Shown in pieces: positions 55,701 through 64,000 of a stretch of DNA of 64,000 bases (position 1 is its first letter; every line of letters begins with the position of its first letter). A program made the position numbers and the translations under genes. The notes below the pieces were generated by a model. It ran no database searches and had not been told where the DNA came from. It worked only from the letters and a program-made list of their open reading frames with translations. This DNA comes from Stenopsyche tienmushanensis (lineage: Eukaryota > Arthropoda > Insecta > Trichoptera > Stenopsychidae). The DNA lies in assembly GCA_008973525.1 (NCBI GenBank), contig WACJ01000072.1, forward strand, positions 682,001 through 746,000. Reading direction: 5' to 3'.

Positions 55701-58527
55701 TGGGCGTAGGATTGGCTCTTCTCTGGGGTTTTATGGGTGGGCATCGTAGAGTCTAACATCTACCCGGATGATATTAATATATGGACAATAGAATTTTATT
55801 AAAACATCACTATTTTATTAAAATCCACGAACTAAACACCATTGTTCCAGAGGGGGTCCGCGGACTATATTTGTTTAAGAACCCCTGCATTAGAGTAACG
55901 TTATTGGTACAAGTTAATAAATGCACACATACAAACGCGCGTCTATATTCGCAAGCATATCCGGCGCAATATACACTTATCACATCCGTGTGCAATTGCA
56001 GACGTGTCCACGAATGCGTTATATTCGAGTATTCAATATGTATTAGTAACAATGAGATTAATATCAAATTTTATAGTAAAAATGGATGTTTATATTTTAA
56101 CTGCATTAAATTATACACTAATGACAAATTTATGTTTTAAGGCAACAGCTCTTGCAGATCCGAATAACAACATAATAATGAGTCCTTTCTCGATTTGGTC
56201 CTTGTTAACCATGTTGGGGGAAGGATCAGGCGGTAATACTTTATTGCAAATAAGGAAAGCCCTGCATTTCATCAAGAACCGTGATGTGATGAGAGACGTT
56301 TACAAGCAAATCGATCAAAAGTTTCACATTAACACACGAGACATCCAAATTAATACATTCAATGGATTTTACATTCAAAGAGGCATAAGCGTAAGAACTT
56401 TCTTTTGACGAAAAACAATGATTAACGAATTTCTTCTAATTTTTAAAATACGTTTTTATTTTTAAATTGGCAGATTTTGCCCACGTATAGTAATTTGCTG
56501 CGAAATTCTTACGCTGTTACGTTGAAGCTTGTTGAAATGGGTGATCCAAGAACCGCAAATATAATCAATGACGACGTGAAGAGAAGCACAAGAGATAAAA
56601 TAACTTCGGTCGCGAGTCCAGGTGTGTAGAAATATATTTTGATGGTTATTTTTGGTTATTTCTTTAGTCTAATTGCATTTTTTTATTTTCTTTCATAGAT
56701 GATTTAAAGGACGGTAGCATTATTCTTACGAATGCGATATATTTCAAAGGAATTTGGAAAAATTTGTTCGATGCAAAATTGACGACAAGAGAAAACTTTT
56801 TCGATGAAAATGGACGAGTGTTGGGACAAGTGAATATGATGACACATACTGGAAACTATCTGTATGCGGATGTGAATAAATTTGAAGCTCAAACTATTGA
56901 ACTTCCATATGGACAGGTGAATATATCCTATTAATTCGAAAATCAATGTATTAGATGTGATTGAAGTCTTTCGATTAGTCTAAGTTCACTACCATAAACT
57001 TCAATATAAAGAAATATATGTACCTTTAGTATGTTTTCTTACGATTTAACACGTTAATCTCTTGGCAGAAGCATGCTTTTTATTTGATGTGTCACAAATG
57101 AAATACGAGGTATATCCCGAAAGTAAGTGTACTGTGATAATAACGGGCTGCGGTTTTTTGTTTTTCAAGGGTTGGCCATACTGAGTGGTAGACGGGGATC
57201 TCTTGACAAAGCGAGCATAGCAAGAACATGGTAGTATCTAAATTCATGTTGTAGTGTCCAGTTGCGTAAAAGATGTCGGTAAGAAGAGTTTCTTGCGCGA
57301 CTTGAATTGAAAGTCGAAGATTTTTTGAGCTCTATTATGACTGGAGATAAAAAATGGGTGGCTTATTACACGTCTGAGTCAAAAAGATAATCGTCACAGT
57401 GGTGTTACATCATAAATGCACAACGATATTTTGAGACCCTAAAAAAACTTAAAAGGAGAGGAATGCTGATAAGAGGAGTGGGCTTGTTGCATGCCACCGC
57501 TCTTGGACTCATTTGGTTGGGATGTTTTGAATCATACCCCATATTCTCCTGACTTGACACTGTCAAATTACCATATTTTTCTCTCCCTGAAAGAACACAT
57601 GGATGGAATTAAATTTTTAACCGACAAGCAGGCGCAGAAAGAGATTCTGAAGTGAGGGAAGTAGCTGGCGGGAGAGGTTTTTCGAGCATTGAACGTGATG
57701 GCGATTATGTTGAAAAATAGTTAACAAGTGTGTCAACAATATCTTGTTTTTTGTACAAATATACTTTTTATAAAAAAAAAATTAGTACACTTACTTTCGG
57801 GATATTCCACGTATGTGCCTCGTTTGATTGATACGATGGTGCATGAGCGAATCGACATAAACGAGCTTATACGACAAATGTTTTAATGGTTTATCACTTT
57901 GCAGGATGGAAAATTTTCGATGATCATCATGCTACCGAACGATGGAGTCAGTCTAGAGAAGTTTATTTACAAATTTGAAAAATTTCCAGTGGAAAATTTC
58001 TATGACGAGTTGAAAGCGGCCGCCAAGTACGAAGCTGAGCCGGTTGAATTATACTTACCTCGGTTTAAGATCGAAACCGATTTGGCTTTGGACACGGTTT
58101 TGAGAAACGTAGGAAATTAAATTGATCGATTTGTTAACATCAATATCAGGTTAATATATGGCTCGTGTGAAATTTGCTTTCAGTTGGGGATTTCCGATCT
58201 TTTTGAGCCGGGTGTAGCAAATCTTAAAAATATAACTCTGGATGACAGTTTTTATTTGTCTCATATGTTTCACAAAGGAACGATTGAAGTCACTGAAGAA
58301 GGAACTGTCGCTGCTGCAGTTACAGGTATGTCGTGGAATTATATAATTTTATACTTATCGAGGACAATTTTTGATTTTTGTCATATTTTTTTGCAGTCGC
58401 GCAACTGGATGTTAGATTCCAAGCAGCCAGTTTTAAGGCAAATAAACCATTTGTCTACATAATTTTGGAGAAAGAGACCAATGTTATCCTATTTGCTGGC
58501 GTTTATGTGAAGCCAGTACTATATTGA
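52741..58527 (+). CDS. Secreted serpin (serpin 2 of the cluster), ATG exon uncertain
   Basis: Exons 52741-52877, 56142-56390, 56474-56621, 56699-56916, 57905-58108, 58184-58325 and 58397-58527 join in phase to 408 residues. The first encodes a signal-peptide core (IFLLTLAIFVDHGGAQQ). Serpin marks are MSPFSIWSLLTMLGEGSGG, LTNAIYFKGIWKN, VELYLPRFKIETD, and the C-terminal signature ANKPFVYIILEKETNVILFAG. The reactive loop has hinge EEGTVAAAVT. Counting from P15 Gly places Arg at P1 (LDVR|F), predicting a trypsin-like target, as in serpins that control melanisation or Toll proteases. P13 is Val rather than the usual Glu. Four exon lengths (148, 218, 142, 131) equal those of serpin 1, so they are tandem paralogues. 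Intron 1 carries hAT and family E insertions and intron 4 a mariner. A short 5' exon with the ATG is not certain. Confidence 0.9.
52905..53680 (+). repeat. Duplicated block B, second part (serpin 2 intron 1)
   Basis: It is the counterpart of 48045-48550, in the same order and orientation. About 190 bases at 53221-53410 are extra relative to block A. Confidence 0.75.
53925..54030 (+). repeat. Interspersed repeat shared with 62195-62300
   Basis: 'CGTGTTGTCTTGA', 'GGCGTTTGTTTT.ATAATTAAGAT' and 'TTGTTATTCCC.CTTGA' occur in the same order at 62195-62300. No coding; class unknown. Confidence 0.55.
54270..55019 (-). mobile_element. Non-autonomous hAT element (ZBED5-like remnant) with exact 8-bp TSD
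   Basis: The element is bounded by TGTTATAC on both sides (54262-54269 and 55020-55027), an exact 8-bp target duplication typical of hAT. The ends are CAGTGTTTCCTAACC and CAGTGGTTCCTAACC (reverse complement). On the minus strand the interior encodes a BED-type N-terminal fragment (VICNKVLGTENMKPSKLKEH) and FENVHKEL, as in ZBED5-like transposases. There is no catalytic domain. It is 750 bp long and lies in serpin 2 intron 1. It is related to 20860-21510. Confidence 0.85.
55028..55770 (-). repeat. Repeat family E copy in serpin 2 intron 1
   Basis: It begins directly at the hAT target duplication and runs to about 55770. It matches the reverse complement of 58973-60030, but lacks the LINE 3' part present there. 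At the equivalent point it has a short tandem array of 'CTGCTGTATTGTCTG' units (55090-55140). Confidence 0.65.
57106..57811 (+). mobile_element. Mariner-like element in serpin 2 intron 4
   Basis: TA flanks both ends. Terminal inverted repeats share ATATCCCGAAAGTAAGTGTACT-like sequence (left 57106 onward, right to 57811). The plus-strand frame reads MTGDKKWVAYYTSESK, RYFETLKKLKRRGMLIRGVG, then GLIWLGCFESYPIFS in a shifted frame, and near the end SSIERDGDYVEK. This follows the catalytic half of a mariner-type transposase. Stops and frame changes show it is inactive. It belongs to a different subfamily from the three TTAGGTTGTCCC copies. Confidence 0.85.
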
Positions 58528-58821
58528 TTAGACGAAACATGTCTTAACTTTTATACATGCCCTGAATAATAAACCGAATTGATACTCATGTTCTATTTTT
58601 TTTGAACTAATCTATAAAAATGCAAAAAACAGATTTGTCAATGTTAAAATGTCGCCTGTTGAACTTTAAAATGTATGATCATTATCATGATATTCCCAAT
58701 ATAAAAATAAATATGCCAATAGTCATGTGATATTTAGTTAACGTTTTCTTAAAGACTGACTACTTAAAAGTTATTTGAAAGTCCCGGTTTGTACAGTTAC
58801 ATAATGAGATTTGTTTTGTTA

Positions 58822-58960
58822 CCTTTAATATTGAGAGAACGAAGAGATGAATGTATGATACAGACGAATCGGATGTAACCCCTTTTTGTGAATGGATATT
58901 AAAGAGGCCCTAGTCCTGCAGTGTACTGTTTGTGGCTGCACTATGATGATGATGATGATG
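58822..58960 (+). repeat. LINE-like 3' tail, third copy, (GAT)n end
   Basis: It matches 50325-50465 and 21511-21618 and ends in six GAT units. It lies just 3' of serpin 2. The family E element is inserted right at its end. Confidence 0.6.
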
Positions 58961-58972
58961 ATACCAATAGTA

Positions 58973-60030
58973 CTCGGGAGGGTGTTAGACTCAACGATGC
59001 CCACGCATAAAACCCCAGGGAAAGGAGCCAACCCTACCCCCGTGGGCAACGGTTGAACCGATGTGGAGTAGAGGTGCGTGAAAGTAGCCTCGTCGGTTTG
59101 GTCATCAAACGCAGCTGGGGTAGCCCAGCTAGCATGAGTTGGGTGCGCAGGTCACCCTGTGCTGCGCATCCATAAAAAGGTGTGTGGAACAGCCGATTAT
59201 AGTTGTCGGTGGAGACTGTGTCAAAGGCTCACCACTATCCTCAACAGCCTAGGCATACAGGAGAGAACGGTTTTAGGCTGTTTGTACGGCGACTCCTCCC
59301 CGTGGCTAGATATTACAAATGACCTAACCGATACGAGTACCATGGGGAAAAAGTAGTACCTGTAGTGCGTCATCTGCTGTAGCCCCCCTTTAAACTGAGG
59401 TTGGACTCGTGGTGGCAGTGAACTCACGGTAATATTCCTTTGAATTTAGCTTGAACGTTTGTCTTTCCTCCTCCACCGCACCCTCAGGTGCAATAGTCTA
59501 ATGCTCGCCTCCGCTGGAGGGTGCGGAGCAAAATAGGTGGGCGCCTGGACGCTCTGCGCGTAGCGTTTCCTAGCGGGGTTAAAAGATCAGTGGAAGACCT
59601 TCTCTGTGTGGCTAGTCCGGGGTAACCCTGCAAGGACATGGGCAAGGATGACCAGCACCGATACAGAAGTTCACAGTGCGCCAACTTCAACGAAGCCCTT
59701 AAAAAACGAAGGGGCCAGTAGATGACTCCACTGAGGCACCTTCGGTCGGATGGACAAAAGACACAACGAAGAGAGAGAAACATTGCTGCCACCCTGGCAT
59801 TGCTTAACTTGTAGCCGGGTGGCAGTGGATCCGGAGGAGGGGTTTAGTGAGTCTGGCGATGCCATGTTAATAGAACTGGTGAAACGCAAACATAGCCAAA
59901 CCTCACACTACCTTGGGGTGTCTTTTTGAAGATTCCTCTCCTTCGAAAAAAAAAAAAAAAACAGCAGCGCAGTAAATGGGATCGCACATTATGATCCCCT
60001 AATCCAGTTAGTGGCTGTCTGTCGACTGTC
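58973..60030 (+). mobile_element. Composite family E / R1-LINE-tail insertion with 12-bp TSD
   Basis: ATACCAATAGTA occurs on both sides (58961-58972 and 60031-60042), which marks a single insertion of 1058 bp. The left two-thirds is family E. It is followed by an R1-type 3' UTR ('GGTGGCAGTGGATCCGGAGG', 'GGGTTTAGTGAGTC', 'ACACTACCTTGGGG') and an A16 run near 59946-59961. A last segment, 'CAGCAGCGCAGTAAATGGGA', is also part of the 55 kb copy. A 12-bp duplication favours a target-primed retrotransposon, but the A-run is internal, not terminal. Confidence 0.6.
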
Positions 60031-60042
60031 ATACCAATAGTA

Positions 60043-60465
60043 TATTCAACGAATTAATGTATTTAAATTGAATTAATGATTATTAACGTGCACAAATAAT
60101 TCGTAATTTAAATTTTAGATGACTCGTATCATTGACACTTTGGCATCATTAAAGATTGAATAATATTGGTCGAGAGCACTTATCAAGTGTGCTTTATTAT
60201 TTATAATAACCATGATAAATTAATGAAACGGGATTTTTTGGAATATTAGGTGTATATCGTAATGCAAGAGACACTACGATTTAAGTATCTAGGGCAAAAT
60301 TTAAGTATTGTCGATTTACTTTTAGATGAAGTTGATCAAATGCGAAATATAAATCATGGCTCGTTGATGCGGACGACGGTAGTTTTTAAACGAATTTCGT
60401 TCATGCACTTCATAAATAGTTTTGTAGTGTTCGACGCTTTTCTGACGCTAAAAGGTCAGCTATCT
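60043..60465. other. Non-coding, no gene seen
   Basis: AT-rich DNA. An open frame at 60250-60504 has no recognisable similarity. Confidence 0.4.
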
Positions 60466-60469
60466 TCGT

Positions 60470-60660
60470 CGCTGCGACTTGAAGGTCGCGTTGTTCGCAT
60501 GTGAGCCGCTGTTGAGAGTATCTCGATGCGATGCGTGATCGATTGCAGCGCAATCCGTAACAATGGTCCCGACCCGCGAGTCGGCTGCGATGAACGACGG
60601 AATACGTTTATCATTTCATTAGCTCGGTGATAGTCGAAATGAGGCAGGTGCTGCATGTGA
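60470..60660 (+). repeat. Repeat family C, third copy
   Basis: It shares 'GTAACAATGGTC.CGAC.C' and 'GGCTGCGATGAACGACGGAA' with 28545-28670, and further 5' sequence with 39850-39930 in reverse. Confidence 0.6.
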
Positions 60661-62190
60661 TCAATAAGATGTCGAACAATTAAGAAGCAAGCAAGTGATA
60701 TGAAATATAATAAATACGGGGTTTTAAAATATCATATGGCGTATTAAATACGTAGCATAGTAAGGGAAAGGTGATCAAATATTTTTTTCTTCTTGGTTGA
60801 CATTTCCTTAAGGATTATTACCACGAAAGCATTACATCACTTTAGCAAAATAACAAGTATGACCTTTTTAATTCAAAAGTGTCTTAGAACTTTAAATATA
60901 TATTTTATAATACAAAAAATGTTATCTTAATTATAGAATCTGCACCATCCAAGTTTGACGTTGTTATGCAGACCTCATTAATTCACGTTACTTAGAAAAT
61001 ATGATTTTAATATATCATGATTGATAAACTAGTTGTAGGAATTCGATAGGGAACAGGATTTACCTTATATAAAAAATATATTATGTCAGAAAGAACTTGT
61101 GTGCATGATTATGCATATATCTTTGAGACATTTATAACCAGTTTTAGATTAAGCTTCTGATGGTTTTTTTAGGTTTTAACTTGTACTGTCAAAAATCAAT
61201 TAAAAACAATATATTCCGATGAAATTACACTGGATCTGAAGAGGTTGATTGAAATTGAATTTAACAAACCATTCCTCGAATAGAAATGATAAAAATGCAT
61301 TTTTTCCTATTTCTTATTCTTACTACTAACCACGATTCGTATTAACATGACGATTCAATAATCTTGACCTGATACTTGGAACTGTAATCGAAAGTGCTTT
61401 CGTTTGTACTGTAGTATTGAAATCGGAACAATACCAGTTACGGCGAAATCATACCTATTCATATTATAATTGACGCAAACGTTGCTGATATTTTCAGAGA
61501 TGTCCTCATGGTATTTGAAAAACCAATTGAAGGCAGTTAGTCGTGGTACACGATTCATGCACTACTCAGAAGAAGGCAATGGAAAAACCAAAGAACTCGC
61601 CGCTATGACGATAAGTGGACTAAATTTATATAATGCAACCATGATGAGTTATTAGCAATTCTATCAAACATCATAGATAAGAATTGCAGGAATGGATTTT
61701 GCATATTGCAAATAAACCGAGATTATTAGCGAAATATATACGAATAATCACACTTTGCACTCGAGAGGTGACTCTCGCTCACCACTCGGTTTGAAGTGAA
61801 AAATCGATGCGTGGCAATAACTGTTTACGTTTAGTTTCGTTGAAGTGGGTCTCTACGTTACGATACGATAAAAGATTTTCTTATCTGAAATTAGTCCGTA
61901 ACCACGAACCGAATTGCATGTTCGACACTAGTGCGAACTTGACAGTCGTGGCAGAAAGACTACTAAGTTTTTGGTCCCTATAAGCATTGAACAGAAATTA
62001 GGAAGGATTGTAAAGTCTGTCCCCAAAGAAACAAAGCCGGCAATATACACCAAATCACATATTATTGTATTACTTGTCGTGAAAAGCCGGGCATGTTTCT
62101 TGGCAGAGACTAATATCTAATAAATTATATATTTATAAAGGTCTGTATACCATAAATTAAAGTTGGCTTCTTGGTGGCAATGATTCGTTC
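60661..62190. other. Non-coding, no gene seen
   Basis: AT-rich DNA with short open frames only. The frame at 61470-61655 has no recognisable similarity. Confidence 0.4.
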
Positions 62191-62194
62191 GTGT

Positions 62195-62300
62195 TGTCTT
62201 GAGGGCAGGCGTTTGTTTTGATAATTAAGATACTCGCATCATTCTTATCGTTGACCAATTTTGTTATTCCCCCTTGATTGTCTTATAGTGGCGTTATTAG
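62195..62300 (+). repeat. Interspersed repeat shared with 53925-54030
   Basis: It has the same block order as 53925-54030, with scattered differences. Confidence 0.55.
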
Positions 62301-63787
62301 CCCGAGTATAACCGCTTCTTTTTAAAATCTACTCCTTCAGAAGTAAACGGTGTATAACACCTTTGAGAGTTTTTGCGAAAGAGAACCGACCGATAGATAG
62401 CATTGACAACGAGAAGACATTCTTCCCACTGGCATTTTCTGCAGTCTCGAAGCTGGGATCTCTCTCCGAGTAAAGTAAAGAACTTGTCCAAGTCCAGCGG
62501 TTATCTACGAGCATATGAAAAGGTAAAGTGAGTCGCAGTCTGGGGACTTTATGGATCAAGATTCCCGTACAATATTTTGCGTTACATTGTTATGCTTTCT
62601 AGCACCCAGCTAAAGGACGACAACTGGTCAATATGCAGTTTTGAACTAAAAACACTTAAGCTCGTGGTATAACATTTTGACGTAAAATTTCCAGAATCTC
62701 AAGCCAGAATCCAATCCATTCAAAACTACATCATTGATGGTAAAGAAATTATTCGATTTAGCATTGAATTCTTACGTGCATTGTTGTGCTCTTTTTAGCC
62801 TTGTTGGTAATCTTAGCGATGGCTTCTTTAGCGCATTTACTACTGGAAGATCTCCAGAAAAAATCACCAAAATATTTTGATGTGATTTTCGATCTAAATT
62901 ATTTTTACGAAGCATGACAAAAACACATCAATAATGTGTGATACCAAAACTCATGTTGAAATGCAATCTAAGCTTGCATGCACCCAATCTCGTTATATAA
63001 CAGCCACAAAATCATCATTCATAGCATGGATGCAGTTTGAAAAGGCATGTTATCAAATTAGGATATTAAAAAAAAAATCAGGAGAAATTATAATGTAACG
63101 GGAATTTAAATGGCATAAGGCAAATATATAACATATTATTCAATTGTACCCAGACTTTTATATGCTTATTGTTACAAATCGGACTTTGGTAGTGATTCAA
63201 GTTGTTTCTTAAATGATTTTAAACGGAACTATCAATTTTATGTAGAAATTAGATATTATTAAAAGAAATTGTTTTTTTTTTTTAAATATTTATCAATTAG
63301 AGTTGTGTTTTCCTGTTCTTAACACTCTGATTGAACAAACAATAATATTGTGACGTCAATGCTCTCAGTCATTGTAATATTCAGAATTTGTCTTATGGGC
63401 CAAATTATTTTTCTTCTCCAATTATTGTTGAGATTAGAATGATTCGTGTTTTTATGGAGTGAATAATAGCACATTTGGTCGTTGATCGTTCTATACCAAG
63501 ACTATAATAATATTCCAATATTATTTTTTTTAATTAAAATTCTTAGTATTTACCGATGAAAGATATCGTTTAATCGCTGATACTTGCAAGTTTTTGATTA
63601 TAGTTTAGTCTATCATATTTGTATTTCGGCCATGTTATGCACTGGGAATTCCAGAACATATACTCTGAATTTCTATTATCGCCAATTGAGGTTTAAAATT
63701 ACTCGTATGTGCTATAGGGTGAATACAAGTAATTTTCCCGTAATAATAAAAATGTTGAAGAGAATTTGTAAGTCTGTAAAAAGCACA
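62301..63787. other. Non-coding, unresolved
   Basis: Overlapping minus-strand open frames at 62297-62559 have no recognisable similarity. The remainder is AT-rich with no feature. Confidence 0.35.
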
Positions 63788-63979
63788 ATGTATGTCTGTC
63801 TGTTCTTTATACTCCACTTCGTCGATTGTAAAAGTGCTGCAAAAGTCACAGGTCTCCAATCAGTAATTCAATTTGCAATAATAATTGAAATATCATTTAA
63901 AAATCATGATGATATTATATATCTCTCGAGAAACACATTTCTAATATCTAAAATTTCTATTCAAGCAACCCTATTCTAA
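63788..63979 (+). CDS. Signal-peptide-like ORF at window edge (unrecognised)
   Basis: ATG at 63788 opens 63 codons beginning MYVCLFFILHFVDCKSAAKV, a short hydrophobic core followed by a possible cleavage site. The frame continues upstream without a stop, so the start is not certain. It lies 5 kb downstream of serpin 2 and could be the first exon of a further secreted protein. No donor site follows within the window and no family is recognisable. Chance is quite possible. Confidence 0.25.
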   Translation: MYVCLFFILHFVDCKSAAKVTGLQSVIQFAIIIEISFKNHDDIIYLSRNTFLISKISIQATLF

Positions 63980-64000
63980 CTTAAACATATGTGGGCAACG

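Noticed and set aside
58941..58960. (GAT)n as a CRISPR-like or functional tandem array
   Set aside because: It is a simple trinucleotide tail at the end of a dispersed repeat, seen in three copies with different lengths.
62297..62559. Two overlapping minus-strand open frames
   Set aside because: They have no recognisable similarity, no splice context, and sit next to a dispersed repeat.
63788..63979. Third serpin signal exon at the window edge
   Set aside because: The signal-peptide-like start is suggestive, but there is no donor site in the right place and the residues after it do not show a serpin motif. It is listed only as an unrecognised low-confidence ORF.

Overview
This is a 64 kb piece of an AT-rich animal nuclear genome, most probably an insect. 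The genes are split by GT-AG introns. Three are strongly recognisable conserved eukaryotic genes, and the rest of the DNA is full of transposon families typical of insects: mariner, piggyBac-like, pogo/Tigger, hAT, R1-clade and Jockey-type LINEs and Helitron-like repeats. The order of insect cannot be fixed from the sequence alone.

Left part (1-22.6 kb) is the gene-rich half. A small two-exon tail-anchored-type membrane protein (1121-1981) is followed by DNAJC17, a J-domain plus RRM splicing co-factor (2759-5508), whose second exon carries a one-base frame slip. COG2, a Golgi tethering-complex subunit (7763-12634, minus, six exons), and alpha-SNAP, the NSF adaptor that disassembles SNAREs (13329-21814, plus, six exons), are transcribed away from each other from a shared 694 bp gap. 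Both act in vesicle traffic.

Middle part (22.6-43.6 kb) holds no gene I can support. It is a transposon graveyard with three differently deleted copies of one mariner family, piggyBac and R1 LINE remnants, LTR-like sequence and a TTAA-flanked MITE. One possible isolated first exon lies at 37523-37561.

Right part (43.6-60 kb) is a serpin cluster. Two apparently intact secreted serpin genes (43615-46743 and 52741-58527) share exon phases and several identical exon lengths. Between them lies a decayed third copy: flanking and intronic sequence of the second serpin is repeated at 47.55-48.55 kb, and a broken serpin 3' end lies at 50.47-50.79 kb. The reactive loops of the two intact serpins differ completely beyond the hinge, as expected for paralogues with different target proteases. 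The first coding exon, carrying the start codon, is not securely identified for either gene.

From 60 kb to the end there are only repeats and AT-rich DNA, plus a small signal-peptide-like ORF at the right edge. I did not find a clearly new biological system. The most informative points are the serpin duplication and decay, the divergent COG2/alpha-SNAP pair, the DNAJC17 frameshift, and several transposons with exact target-site duplications.
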